Positions 35,617-44,703 of a DNA stretch of 64,000 nt are shown here, in pieces. The DNA lies in assembly GCF_020833685.1 (NCBI RefSeq), contig NZ_JACKZY010000004.1, positions 424,549 through 488,548 on the forward strand, written 5' to 3'. The stretch's first letter is position 1, and each line of letters begins with the position of its first letter. This stretch comes from Nitratireductor sp. B36. GTDB lineage: Bacteria > Pseudomonadota > Alphaproteobacteria > Rhizobiales > Rhizobiaceae. Made by a program: the position numbers and the translations under genes. The notes beneath the pieces were generated by a model. That model saw only the letters and a program-made list of their open reading frames with translations. It was not told the origin of the DNA and made no database searches.

Positions 35617-37431
35617 ATGGCCAAGAAAGAGGATGCGGCTTTGCGTGCCTCGCGCGGGCGTAGCGACAAGGCGCTCGGCTACCGCCTGAAACGTTTGCGC
35701 AGTGAAACCATGAAGCCGACCAGCGCGCCGGCTGATCAGTCCTCGGCTCAGCAGGACAAGCATGTCTCTCTGGAGCTTGGTTGGGGGCGGCTTCTCTTCG
35801 CACAGACCTTCGAAACCAATGAAGAGCTTGCGGGTGCGCTGCGAGACGAGGGGCCGGCGCGGCGCGACATCGCCTTCTACATACGCGATCCGCATGTGCT
35901 CCTTTCGATGGCGCCGCAGGAATTGTTCCTCGATCCGTCACACACCTATCGGCTCGATCTTGCGACCTATCGGCCGAGCCGGCGTCAGCCGCGTGGCTTT
36001 TTCATCCGGCGGCTGACCTCGGAGGCTGACGCGAACGCGGTCAATGCGATCTACCAGAGCCGCGGCATGGTCACGGTGCGGCCGGATTTCTTCTGGACCA
36101 ACCGTGACAGCCGCGCCGTCACCTATTTCGTGGCCGAGGATGACCAAACGGGCGACATTCTCGGTACGGTTACAGGAGTGGATCACCGCCGCGTGTTCCA
36201 GGATGCCGAAAACGGTTCCTCGCTCTGGTGCCTTGCGGTCGACCCCCAGTGCCGCCATGCCGGAGTGGGAGAGATGCTGGTGCGCCGGTTGGCGGAACAT
36301 TTTGCAGCACGGGGTGCAAGTTTTATGGATCTCTCGGTCATGCACGACAATGACCAGGCCATTGCACTTTATGAGAAACTTGGCTTTCACCGTGTTCCGG
36401 TATTTGCGGTCAAGCGCAAGAACCCCATCAACGAAAAACTCTTCACCCATCCTCCCGCGGATTTCGACCGCCTCAATCCCTATGCGCGCCTGATTGTCGA
36501 TGAAGCGCATCGGCGTGGTGTCGCCGTGGATGTGACTGATGCCGAAGGCGGCTTTTTCCGCCTCTCATTTGGTGGCCGTTCGATTCACTGCCGGGAAAGT
36601 CTCTCGGAGCTGACCTCGGCTGTCGCCATGTCGATCTGCGACGACAAGGCCGTCACCCGCCGCGTGGTGGAACGAGCGGGGTTGATCTTGCCGGAGCAGA
36701 TGGAGGCCGTGGATGACGACGCGGCACTCGAAGCATTCCTGAAGAAGCACGGACGTGTTGTGGTGAAGCCGGCGCGCGGCGAGCAGGGGAAGGGCGTTGC
36801 CGTTGGGCTCGAAACGCTCGAGGAGATGAAGAACGCCATACGCATCGCCCGCGAGCTTTCCGATCGCGTTCTGATCGAGGCCTGTTTCGAGGGCGAGGAC
36901 CTGCGCCTGGTGGTGATCGATTACCGCCTCGTTGCGGCTGCGGTACGCCGCGCGCCTCGCGTGGTGGGTGACGGCCACAACACCATCGGGGAACTGATTG
37001 AAAAGCAGTCGCGCCGGCGCGCGGCGGCAACGGGCGGCGAAAGCCGTATTCCAATTGACGACGAGACGAGGCGCTGCGTGGCCGGTCTCGGGTTCGAGAT
37101 GTCGAGCGTCTTGCCGGAAGGCCAGGAAGTGGTGGTCCGAAAAACGGCCAATCTCCACACGGGTGGCTCGATCCACGATGTGACGGAGAAGGTGCATCCG
37201 GACCTGGTTCGCGCGGCCTGCACCGCGGCGCGCGCCATTGACATTCCGGTGGTTGGCATCGACCTTATGGTCAGATCGCCGGGCCATCCCGACTATGTCT
37301 TCATCGAGGCCAATGAGCGGCCAGGCCTTGCGAATCACGAACCGCAGCCCACAGCAGAGCGCTTTGTCGATCTGCTTTTCCCGCGCTCCGGCGTGAAATC
37401 GGCGGAGCGGGCATTGGCCCCCAGAGGGTAG
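35617..37431 (+). CDS. ngg: N-acetylglutaminylglutamine synthetase (GNAT/ATP-grasp fusion)
   Basis: 604 residues. An N-terminal acetyltransferase (GNAT) domain covers about residues 125-270 (RRLTSEADANAVNAIYQSRG, LWCLAVDPQCRHAGVGEMLV). A C-terminal ATP-grasp ligase covers about 290-595 (GRVVVKPARGEQGKGVAVG, EACFEGEDLRLVVID, FIEANERPGL). The two activities acetylate and join glutamine residues to form N-acetylglutaminylglutamine. The gene starts three bases after the amidotransferase stop. The combination of both domains with this neighbourhood is diagnostic of the NAGGN pathway. Confidence 0.93.
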   Translation: MAKKEDAALRASRGRSDKALGYRLKRLRSETMKPTSAPADQSSAQQDKHVSLELGWGRLLFAQTFETNEELAGALRDEGPARRDIAFYIRDPHVLLSMAPQELFLDPSHTYRLDLATYRPSRRQPRGFFIRRLTSEADANAVNAIYQSRGMVTVRPDFFWTNRDSRAVTYFVAEDDQTGDILGTVTGVDHRRVFQDAENGSSLWCLAVDPQCRHAGVGEMLVRRLAEHFAARGASFMDLSVMHDNDQAIALYEKLGFHRVPVFAVKRKNPINEKLFTHPPADFDRLNPYARLIVDEAHRRGVAVDVTDAEGGFFRLSFGGRSIHCRESLSELTSAVAMSICDDKAVTRRVVERAGLILPEQMEAVDDDAALEAFLKKHGRVVVKPARGEQGKGVAVGLETLEEMKNAIRIARELSDRVLIEACFEGEDLRLVVIDYRLVAAAVRRAPRVVGDGHNTIGELIEKQSRRRAAATGGESRIPIDDETRRCVAGLGFEMSSVLPEGQEVVVRKTANLHTGGSIHDVTEKVHPDLVRAACTAARAIDIPVVGIDLMVRSPGHPDYVFIEANERPGLANHEPQPTAERFVDLLFPRSGVKSAERALAPRG

Positions 37432-37527
37432 CGGGTTTCACACAGCGTGCAGGCCGGAGGGTCTGCTCAGATGATCGCAGCCGGGCTGTAGCGAGGTCGG
37501 GCGAAATGGGCAATTCAAGGGGTATTC

Positions 37528-38685
37528 ATGTCGCGACTGAAGATCGACGTTTCCTATCTGGTCGAACAGCTCAAGGCGCTTTTGGAGATCGACAGTCCCA
37601 CGGGTTACACCGACACGATCGTCCGACATGTCACAACCGAGCTTGAACGCCTGGGGCTCGAACCCGAGCTGACGCGACGCGGCGCAATTCGGGCCGTCGT
37701 GCGCGGCGGTCGACGCGAAGGCGCACGCGCCATCGTCACCCATCTCGACACGCTGGGCGCTCAGGTCAAATACATCAAGGACAACGGGCGCTTCGAACTC
37801 ATCCCTATCGGTCATTGGTCGGCGCGCTTCGCCGAAGGCGCACGGGCAACACTTTACACCGAAAAGGGAACCTACAGGGGCTCCATTTTACCGTTGAAGG
37901 CGTCCGGACACACCTTCAACGACGATGTCGACACAATGCCGGTTGGCTGGGACTATGTGGAACTGCGTGTTGACGCCATGTGCTGGAACCGTGCTGACGC
38001 ACACAATCTGGGCATCGACGTCGGCGATTTCGTCGCCATCGATCCGCAGCCTGAATTTCTTGAAAACGGCTTCATCGTTTCAAGGCATCTGGATGACAAG
38101 GCCGGGGTTGCCATCGCGCTTGCAGCACTGGAATCGCTTCTCAGCAACGAGGTGACGTTGCCGGTCGATACGCACTGGCTTTTCACCATCGCCGAAGAGG
38201 TTGGGGTGGGCGCCGCCTCGATCGTGACGCCGGAGATCGCTTCAATGGTGACCATAGACAACGGAACGACAGCGCCGGGGCAGAACTCTGCGGAATTCGG
38301 CGTCACCATTGCCATGGCCGATCAGGCCGGGCCGTTCGATTATCATCTCACGAAGAAGCTCGTCGAACTGTGCCGGGAGGAAGATATTCGCTATCAGAAG
38401 GATGTTTTCCGTTATTACCGTTCCGACTCCGCTTCCGCCATCGAGGCTGGCCACGATGTGCGCACGGCGCTGATAGCTTTCGGTATCGATGCGTCCCACG
38501 GCTATGAGCGCATTCATGTCCACGCGTTGCGTTCGGTCGCGGAGCTGGCCACCGCCTATGTGGCAAGCCCAATGGAAATCGAACGCGACGTGGAGGAAGT
38601 CTCCGATATCGAGGGCTTCACCGAACAGCCGACCAACGAGGCGGAAATGGCGAGACGCGCCAACAATCTGCCAAAACAGGACTAG
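37528..38685 (+). CDS. M42-family peptidase of the NAGGN osmoprotectant system
   Basis: A 385-residue metallopeptidase. Metal ligands are seen in IVTHLDTLG (His, Asp), HLDDKAGVA (bridging Asp) and IAEEVGVG (Glu pair). The C-terminal His is in DASHGYERIH. In this gene neighbourhood an M42 peptidase regularly follows asnO and ngg; it may degrade or process the dipeptide. The 96-base gap to ngg still suits one transcript. The fine role has not been established. Confidence 0.9.
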   Translation: MSRLKIDVSYLVEQLKALLEIDSPTGYTDTIVRHVTTELERLGLEPELTRRGAIRAVVRGGRREGARAIVTHLDTLGAQVKYIKDNGRFELIPIGHWSARFAEGARATLYTEKGTYRGSILPLKASGHTFNDDVDTMPVGWDYVELRVDAMCWNRADAHNLGIDVGDFVAIDPQPEFLENGFIVSRHLDDKAGVAIALAALESLLSNEVTLPVDTHWLFTIAEEVGVGAASIVTPEIASMVTIDNGTTAPGQNSAEFGVTIAMADQAGPFDYHLTKKLVELCREEDIRYQKDVFRYYRSDSASAIEAGHDVRTALIAFGIDASHGYERIHVHALRSVAELATAYVASPMEIERDVEEVSDIEGFTEQPTNEAEMARRANNLPKQD

Positions 38686-39009
38686 AGCATTTTGCAGGCA
38701 GGTAGAAGCACCTGACCTCCGCACAAATGCGCAAAATTGATAGATAGATCGGAGCAGCGTTTCCGTGAAACGGTGAGCGGCTTCAGCAACATATCATCTG
38801 TGCCATGTGAGAACCTGAAAGGAGGCGGCTTTTTCTGGTCGCCTGTTTCCGCATTGGCTTTAGTGCGGGAGAGCCTTGGTCTCGTCGGGACGCGATTTTT
38901 TGAGCTTCAAATATCCGTTGATCTGCGGCAAGATAAGTGATCATGTGATCAAATAATTTCCGCGCTCCGTATGGGAACAGGGGTCGGTAAAAATGGGAGA
39001 AGATCGATC
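38686..39009. other. Intergenic region with several small inverted repeats
   Basis: No gene is visible. The left end can fold (ATTTTGC 38689-38695 with GCAAAAT 38731-38737, and CAGGT/ACCTG inside), possibly ending the NAGGN transcript. CGTTTC/GAAACG at 38758-38772 forms a six-pair hairpin of a type common between genes in rhizobia. TGATCATGTGATCA (38938-38951) is a palindrome-like site close to the start of the next gene. Confidence 0.5.
38758..38772. repeat. Small palindromic element (CGTTTC-CGT-GAAACG)
   Basis: A six-base stem with a three-base loop inside GCGTTTCCGTGAAACGG. Elements with this core are, from memory, frequent in intergenic regions of Hyphomicrobiales genomes. No second copy was seen in this window. 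Confidence 0.4.
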
Positions 39010-39798
39010 ATGAAGATCCGCGCATTTGCTCTGTCCATCGCGCTCGCAGCGGCCACATTCGTGCCGGCGGCATTCGCAGAAACCATCACGGTCGGGGCCT
39101 ATCCGGCCAACCCGCCATGGGAATACAAGACCGAGACCGGAGACTTCGAAGGATTTGAGGTGGACGTCGCCCGCGAGGTCGCCAAGCGTCTGGGCATGGA
39201 TGTCACATTCCAGGATCTGGGCTTTCAGGCGCTGTTTGCCGCAACAAGCTCAGGGCGGATCGACTTTGCCATATCGTCAATCTCGATTACCAATGAACGG
39301 CTACAGAACCAGTCTTTCACTCAACCCTATTACGACAGCGATGGCACCATTGTGGGGCGCGAAGATTCCAAGGTCACGACGCTGGAGGAGCTCGACGGCA
39401 AGACGATCGGCGTCGTCGCTGCCACCACGGGCGAAGCCTGGGCGAAGGAGAACGCCGAGAAATATGGCATTGCGGACATCCGCTCCTATTCGGCGCAGCA
39501 GGATCTCCTGCTGGACGTCCGGGCGGGTCGTCTCGAAGGCGGTGCCGGCGAAATCGCCGGATTTCAGTATGCGATGACGCAGGTGCCAGGCCTCAAGATC
39601 CTCGTGCGTATTCCGACCGGCGAGCGTTTTGCTATGATGACCCGCAAGGATCATCCCCTTCTGGAAAAGGCAAACGAGGCAATCTCGGCCATGAAGGAGG
39701 ACGGCACGATGGCGGCCATCCACAAGACCTGGTTCGGCGTTGATCCTGACGAGGGAACGAGCACGGTCAAGGCAATGCCTATTCCTCAACCGGAGTGA
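39010..39798 (+). CDS. Amino-acid ABC transporter substrate-binding protein (orphan)
   Basis: A 262-residue family 3 solute-binding protein with a signal peptide (IALAAATFVPAAFAE). Landmarks are TVGAYPANPPWEYK, FEGFEVDVAREVAKRLG, RIDFAISSISITNERL and TTLEELDGKTIGV. It should bind a polar amino acid or related compound in the periplasm. No permease or ATPase gene lies next to it, and a good terminator follows, so it is transcribed alone. The ATG at 39010 sits behind GGGAGAAGATCG. Confidence 0.88.
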   Translation: MKIRAFALSIALAAATFVPAAFAETITVGAYPANPPWEYKTETGDFEGFEVDVAREVAKRLGMDVTFQDLGFQALFAATSSGRIDFAISSISITNERLQNQSFTQPYYDSDGTIVGREDSKVTTLEELDGKTIGVVAATTGEAWAKENAEKYGIADIRSYSAQQDLLLDVRAGRLEGGAGEIAGFQYAMTQVPGLKILVRIPTGERFAMMTRKDHPLLEKANEAISAMKEDGTMAAIHKTWFGVDPDEGTSTVKAMPIPQPE

Positions 39799-39822
39799 GG
39801 CCGGGAGCATCCGAAACATCGG

Positions 39823-39849
39823 CGGCGTCCCTTCAAAGGACGCCGTTTT
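39823..39849 (+). terminator. Rho-independent terminator
   Basis: Arms CGGCGTCC (39823-39830) and GGACGCCG (39838-39845) enclose a seven-base loop and are followed by TTTTG. It lies 25 bases after the stop of the solute-binding protein gene. Confidence 0.88.
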
Positions 39850-39967
39850 GTAAGGATCAAATGCCGACCTTGGGAACGGGGCATGACCGGCTCCCGGAGT
39901 TCTCCGTCACTCAATCGGCTTCAATCGGACAAAGCCGGGAAAACCGCCACTGGGCGAGCGGACAGGG

Positions 39968-41437
39968 TTAACCCGCCAGCGCGAGGCCCCTGTGGCGGAA
40001 CCGCGCGGTGCTCGGGTCGAAATCATAGGCGCTGGCGTGGCTCTCTGCTTCGCGCGCCAGCCGGTCAACCGTGTTGATGACGAAATCGGCTTTCTCGTCA
40101 GTCATCAGATAGCTGAGATTCAATCGCACCCAGCCCGGCTTCTCCATCTCCCGCCCCTCTCGAATGCTCTGCAGAAGCGCAGCCGAGTGCTGCTCATCAA
40201 TGCCCAGCAGGTGATGCGCATAGGGGCCGGCACAGGCACAGCCGCCACGCGCCTGAATGCCGTGAAGATCGCTCAGCATCCGGGTAAAGAGCTGATGGTG
40301 CAGCGTTTTGCCTTCAGGGCAAAGAATGCGGAACGAGAAGATCGGCAACCGTGGGGCGGTCGGGTTTCCGAGAAGCTGGAGGCAGGGGTTTTGCGACCAG
40401 ACGCCAAGCGCCCGCGTCCGCAATTCCTCGTGCCGGCGATCGATGAAATCCTGGCCAAGTGCCTCCTTCACAAGGAGCACGAGAGCGGCGCGGATGTCGC
40501 CCACGACGTTGGGGGTGCCAGCCTCCTCGCGCGCTGAAAGCGAGCGGGAGTAATCATGCGCCCATGGTGACACGAAGGTCACCGAACCGCCGCCAGGCAT
40601 GGTCGGCTGTGCGGTACGCGCAATGGCGTTGCGCAGGATCAGAAGGCCCGATGCGCCGGGCCCGCCGGGAAACTTGTGTGGGGAAAGCACCACGGCATCC
40701 TTGGCGCAATCGGTGCCGGGCTTCATGTCGATTTCGAGATAGGGCGCGCCACCTGCATAATCCCAGATGGCAAGCGCATCATGGGCTTTGAGAAGCCGCG
40801 TCACCGCATCCGTGTCGGTTGTAATGCCGGTGACATTGGAGGCGGCGGAAAACGTGCCGACCTTCAATGCGGCATCGGCATTGGCTTCAAGCGCCGTCTT
40901 CAGTGCTCCCATGTCCGGACCACCACAGGCTGTCTCGGGAATGGCGATGATCGCTGCACCGCTCTCGCGCCAGGGCAGAATGTTGGAGTGATGCTCATAG
41001 GGGCCGGTGAACACCACCACCCGGCCGCCTGCTGCAACCGTCTCGGCAATCTGCAGAAGGCGCACGAGTCGGTTGATGCCGGAGGTTGCGCCCGATCCGG
41101 AAAAGACCACGCTCGTCTCGTTATCCGCTCTGACGATGCGGTGTATCTCGGCTCGCGCCGCCTCGCGCAGACGCGTCGAAAAGGATCCGCAAAAGGACGC
41201 TTCGGTGTGGCTGTTGGCGTAAAAGGGCAGAACCTCGTCGCGGATGAAATCCTCCACCTGTGCAAGTGCGCGGCCGGAGGCCACATAATCTGCGTAGATG
41301 AGTGGTTTTGGTCCGCAAGGGCCGTCGATCACCGCGTTCTCGCCGATCAGACCAGACTGCAGATACTCGGCAATGTCCGCGCGTTTGAGGCTGTGCTTGA
41401 AGACGTTCAGAACATCACGTGCCATGGTTCGGTCCAT
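39968..41437 (-). CDS. Class V aminotransferase-fold PLP enzyme (cysteine desulfurase-like)
   Basis: A 489-residue fold-type I PLP enzyme. The PLP lysine is in LSPHKFPGGPGASG, preceded by the Asp-containing IWDYAGGAPYLE. A cluster RGGCACAGPYAHHLLG near residue 410 occupies the place of the catalytic Cys loop of cysteine desulfurases. The early segment YADYVASGRAL resembles the family's substrate-entry motif. It is longer than IscS or SufS (about 400 residues). It is divergent from an Lrp-type regulator with 95 bases between. Desulfurase, lyase or aminotransferase activity are all possible; amino-acid metabolism is the likely setting. Confidence 0.75.
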   Translation of the reverse strand: MDRTMARDVLNVFKHSLKRADIAEYLQSGLIGENAVIDGPCGPKPLIYADYVASGRALAQVEDFIRDEVLPFYANSHTEASFCGSFSTRLREAARAEIHRIVRADNETSVVFSGSGATSGINRLVRLLQIAETVAAGGRVVVFTGPYEHHSNILPWRESGAAIIAIPETACGGPDMGALKTALEANADAALKVGTFSAASNVTGITTDTDAVTRLLKAHDALAIWDYAGGAPYLEIDMKPGTDCAKDAVVLSPHKFPGGPGASGLLILRNAIARTAQPTMPGGGSVTFVSPWAHDYSRSLSAREEAGTPNVVGDIRAALVLLVKEALGQDFIDRRHEELRTRALGVWSQNPCLQLLGNPTAPRLPIFSFRILCPEGKTLHHQLFTRMLSDLHGIQARGGCACAGPYAHHLLGIDEQHSAALLQSIREGREMEKPGWVRLNLSYLMTDEKADFVINTVDRLAREAESHASAYDFDPSTARFRHRGLALAG

Positions 41438-41532
41438 CAGTTTCGTCAGAACGAAAGGATCGCACAGTGATTATCTATCATATTCACAGATAGTGATGGA
41501 TAATGCGTAAAAAATGGGTCATATGATCGGCT
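41438..41532. promoter_or_regulatory. Divergent promoter region with possible Lrp binding site
   Basis: The 95-base AT-rich gap between the aminotransferase and the Lrp gene contains CTATC and GATAG arms around a short spacer, with flanking TTATC and GATAA (about 41470-41502). Lrp-family proteins commonly autoregulate and control the divergent neighbour from such sites. Confidence 0.4.
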
Positions 41533-41994
41533 ATGGTCGAAAAAATAGATCAATTTGACAGGCGCATATTGCGCGCTCTCCAGCGCGACGCATCACTCTC
41601 GCAAAGGGACCTCGCGGATAAGGTGGGTTTGTCTCAGAATGCCTGCTGGCGGCGTCTCAAATCGCTCGAAGAGCGCGGTGTCATCCGTGGCCGCACACTT
41701 CAGGTGGACCGCAACAAACTGGGACTGGGCCTCGTCGTGTTCGTGATGGTGAAGACACGCCATCACTCCACAGCATGGCTGCAGACTTTCCGCCAGCATG
41801 TTTCCAGCATTCCTGAAATCGTCGACTTCTTCCGCATCGGTGGCGATTATGATTACATGCTGCGCATCGTGACGACCGATATGGAGAGCTACGATTCCGT
41901 CTATCAACGCCTGATCCAGAAGGTGGAGCTGGAATCTGTCACGTCCTATTTTGCCATGGAGGCCATCGAAGAGCGCCGCCCATTGCCGATCTGA
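41533..41994 (+). CDS. Lrp/AsnC-family transcriptional regulator
   Basis: A 153-residue protein: helix-turn-helix at the N-terminus (IDQFDRRILRALQRDASLSQ, DLADKVGLSQNACWRRLKSLE) and an AsnC ligand-binding domain (IVDFFRIGGDYDYMLRIVTTD). It probably senses an amino acid and regulates the divergent PLP enzyme and possibly the exporter that follows 16 bases downstream. Length and domain order are normal. Confidence 0.93.
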   Translation: MVEKIDQFDRRILRALQRDASLSQRDLADKVGLSQNACWRRLKSLEERGVIRGRTLQVDRNKLGLGLVVFVMVKTRHHSTAWLQTFRQHVSSIPEIVDFFRIGGDYDYMLRIVTTDMESYDSVYQRLIQKVELESVTSYFAMEAIEERRPLPI

Positions 41995-42010
41995 CCTTTC
42001 GGGCCCGTCC

Positions 42011-43234
42011 ATGAAAACACGTTCCATCTCGTTCGAGCGCATCGCGCTCTACGCGTCTCTTACATCGCTCACCGCGCTCAGCATCGATGCCGTTCTGCCG
42101 GCGTTGCGGATTATCGAGACGGAGCTGCATGTGGAGCCACCTCTTTCCACACAGCACATCGTGTCGCTTTTCATTTTCGGCATGGTGTTCGGCGAGCTGT
42201 TTCTCGGCCCGATCTCCGATGCCATTGGTCGCAAGAAGGCTCTTGTTCTGGGGCTTGGCCTTTATATGGCGGGCACATTGGTGGCGATGTGTGCGACAAG
42301 TGTGGGCATGATCGTGGCCGGCCGCATCCTTCAGGGCATCGGCGTGGCAGGACCGAAGATTGCCACACGCGCTCTGATCCGGGACCAGTTTGAGGGCGAG
42401 GCAATGGCGCGGATCATGTCCTTCATGTTCGTGCTGTTCATTCTCGTGCCGATGCTCGCCCCCGCCATGGGGCAACTTGTTCTGGCGCTTGCCGGCTGGA
42501 GAGCCATCTTCATGGTTTATCTGGCCCTGTCGGTGCTTCTGTGCATCTGGCTGATCGCGCGGCAGCCCGAAACGCTCCCGCCGCAGAATCGAATCCGCTT
42601 CCATCCGGTCACGCTTCTGCAGAATGGTGCGCGCATCCTGCGCAGCCGGCGCGTCACTTTGCTCATCATCGCGACCGGGCTCGTGTTCGGTGCGCATCTT
42701 CACTATCTGAGCACGGCGGCCGACATCTTTTTCGATGTCTATGGCGTCTCCGCCATGTTCCCCGCCTATTTCGCGGCCTTTGCCGCCGGCATCGGTCTTG
42801 CCTCAATCGTCAACGCCCAGGTGGTGCGCCGGTTTGGGATGCAGGCGATGTGCGAGGGGGCTTTGATCGGCCTCGTTATCCTCGGCCTTGGCCTGCTTTC
42901 CCTGTCGCTCGTGTATGAGGGAAGACCACCCTTTGTGGCCTTCATGGCAATGGGTTTTGTGATCTTCTTCTGCATCGGCATCCTGTTTGGCAATCTCAAT
43001 GCCATGGCGATGCAGTCTCTCGGGCACCTGGCGGGGCTTGGCGCCTCGCTCATCGCATCAGGGTCGAGCCTGGTGGCTGTGGTCTTTGCCGTCGCCTTCG
43101 GTGCGTTTTACAATCAGACGACCATACCGCTCGCATCCGGCTTTCTGGCCACTGGCTTGTTGGGTTTCGTTCTCGTCCGGCTCGCCGCAGGGGCGAGCCA
43201 GAAGCCGGTGACACCGGTAAAGCGCGCGAACTGA
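42011..43234 (+). CDS. MFS transporter of the Bcr/CflA type
   Basis: A 407-residue protein with 12 predicted helices. The family motif between helices 2 and 3 is present (GPISDAIGRKKAL), as are SIDAVLPALRIIE in helix 1 and RILQGIGVAGPKIATRALIRD in helix 4. Bcr/CflA proteins export drugs or amino acids such as cysteine. The gene follows the Lrp regulator closely, so an amino-acid exporter controlled by Lrp is a fair guess. The ATG at 42011 is preferred; an upstream extension would overlap the Lrp gene. Confidence 0.88.
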   Translation: MKTRSISFERIALYASLTSLTALSIDAVLPALRIIETELHVEPPLSTQHIVSLFIFGMVFGELFLGPISDAIGRKKALVLGLGLYMAGTLVAMCATSVGMIVAGRILQGIGVAGPKIATRALIRDQFEGEAMARIMSFMFVLFILVPMLAPAMGQLVLALAGWRAIFMVYLALSVLLCIWLIARQPETLPPQNRIRFHPVTLLQNGARILRSRRVTLLIIATGLVFGAHLHYLSTAADIFFDVYGVSAMFPAYFAAFAAGIGLASIVNAQVVRRFGMQAMCEGALIGLVILGLGLLSLSLVYEGRPPFVAFMAMGFVIFFCIGILFGNLNAMAMQSLGHLAGLGASLIASGSSLVAVVFAVAFGAFYNQTTIPLASGFLATGLLGFVLVRLAAGASQKPVTPVKRAN

Positions 43235-43585
43235 TCAGCCGGCGGCCGCCACGACGATGATCTCGACCGTGTAATCAGGTGTGGCCAGCGCGGACTCGCC
43301 GCAGGCGCGGGCTGGCGCATGTCCCGGTGCGACCCAGGCGTCCCAGACCTCGTTCATCTCGGCGAAATCCTTCATGTCCGCGAGCCAGATGGTCGCCTGC
43401 AGGATGCGGGTCTTGTCAGAACCGTTTTGCTCCAGAAGCGTGTCGATCTTCTGCAGGATATCTTTGGTCTGCGTGGCAACGCTCGCGCCCGGCGTTCCCA
43501 CCTGGCCAGCCAGATAGATCGTGCCATTGTGGATGACGGCCTGGCTCATGCGGGTGCCGGTGTCGACGCGTTTGATTTCGGACAT
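43235..43585 (-). CDS. RidA-family enamine/imine deaminase
   Basis: A 116-residue RidA (YjgF/UK114) protein: MSQAVIHNGTIYLAGQVGTPG, ILQATIWLADMKDFAEMNEVWD, and a C-terminal region with the catalytic Arg (APARACGESALA). RidA proteins hydrolyse reactive imines or enamines released by PLP enzymes and amine oxidases. It is directly downstream of an FAD amine oxidase-like gene on the same strand (11 bases apart), so it probably clears that enzyme's imine product. Confidence 0.92.
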   Translation of the reverse strand: MSEIKRVDTGTRMSQAVIHNGTIYLAGQVGTPGASVATQTKDILQKIDTLLEQNGSDKTRILQATIWLADMKDFAEMNEVWDAWVAPGHAPARACGESALATPDYTVEIIVVAAAG

Positions 43586-43596
43586 GAAATTTCCTT

Positions 43597-44703
43597 TCAG
43601 GACTTGATGAGACGGTTCGGTGCTAGGGCCTGCACCACGGTATCGGGCAGGGCGGAAGTGCGCCCCGCACAAAGATCGGCAGCCAGCGCAGAGAGGGCGG
43701 GCGAGGTCTGCACGCCATAGCCTCCCTGGCCGGCGAGCCAGAAGAAGCCTTCCGCGTCCGGCGCGAAGCCGACAGCGGGCGTGCGGTCGGGGAAAAAGCT
43801 GCGCAGCCCCGCCCAGCTTCGCTCGATGCGTGTGACGGGCACGGTCACAGCCTGCTCGAAACGGTGCAGCCCTTCGGCCAGCACCATGTCGTCGGGCCAG
43901 GCATCGAAGGGTTCGGACGGGTCTTCGTCCGCCGGCGAGACCATCAGCTTGCCGGCATCCGGTTTGGCGTACCAGCCTTCGCCGGCACAGGCAAAAAGCG
44001 GCCAGCCTGTCACGTCATGCCCGTCAGGTGCAGGCAGGATCACGGCGGAGCGGCGCATCGGCGTCAGGCCCAGAGGTTGGACACCCGCCAGCCTCGCAAT
44101 CTCGTCGGCCCAGGCGCCGCCGGCGTTTACGATGACGGGCGCGGAGAAGGAGCCCTGCGGCGTATCCAGCGTCCAGGTGCCGTTTTCGTGCGAAATAGCG
44201 GTCACGGGCGCCTTGTTGACAATGGCACCACCGCGATGGCGCAGCATTCTGGCAAAGCCCTGCAAAAGGCGGTCGACATCGATGTCCTGAGCGCCCGGCT
44301 CGATCGCGGCTGCGGCGATGGTGTCACGTTTCAATATCGGAACACGGGCAACCGCTTCATCGGCGTTGAGACGTTCCATGCCGGTTGCACCTTCCAGAAT
44401 CGCCTCCAGATCCCCCAGATGTTCTTCCAGCGCGATGTATAGAAGGCCGCGCGGTGTGAGCAGGCTGTCTTCGGAGATACCTTCCGGTTGCATGAAGAGG
44501 GGTTCAGAAGCGGCGTTAAGGGCACGCAGTGTGGCATTGCCATAGTTGCGGATGAAGATCGCGGCCGAACGGCCAGTGGAATGGTATCCAATGGCTTCCT
44601 CCGCTTCCAGAACCGTGACTCGAGCGTCCGCAGCCATGCGAGCGCCGGCGCCGATACCGGCAATGCCGCCGCCGATGATAATGATGTCGGATGTCTGGCT
44701 CAT
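43597..44703 (-). CDS. FAD-dependent amino-acid/amine oxidoreductase (DAO family)
   Basis: A 368-residue protein. The FAD-binding dinucleotide fold is at the N-terminus (DIIIIGGGIAGIGAGARMAA), followed by EAEEAIGYHSTGRSAA, the NAGGAWADEIARLAG motif and the C-terminal flavin contact FFWLAGQGGYGVQTSPAL. It belongs to the D-amino acid/glycine oxidase superfamily. The ATG at 44703 follows GGGGGAAG. Together with RidA it forms a two-gene unit likely to oxidise an amino acid or amine to an imine, then to an oxo acid. The substrate is unknown. Confidence 0.87.
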   Translation of the reverse strand: MSQTSDIIIIGGGIAGIGAGARMAADARVTVLEAEEAIGYHSTGRSAAIFIRNYGNATLRALNAASEPLFMQPEGISEDSLLTPRGLLYIALEEHLGDLEAILEGATGMERLNADEAVARVPILKRDTIAAAAIEPGAQDIDVDRLLQGFARMLRHRGGAIVNKAPVTAISHENGTWTLDTPQGSFSAPVIVNAGGAWADEIARLAGVQPLGLTPMRRSAVILPAPDGHDVTGWPLFACAGEGWYAKPDAGKLMVSPADEDPSEPFDAWPDDMVLAEGLHRFEQAVTVPVTRIERSWAGLRSFFPDRTPAVGFAPDAEGFFWLAGQGGYGVQTSPALSALAADLCAGRTSALPDTVVQALAPNRLIKS

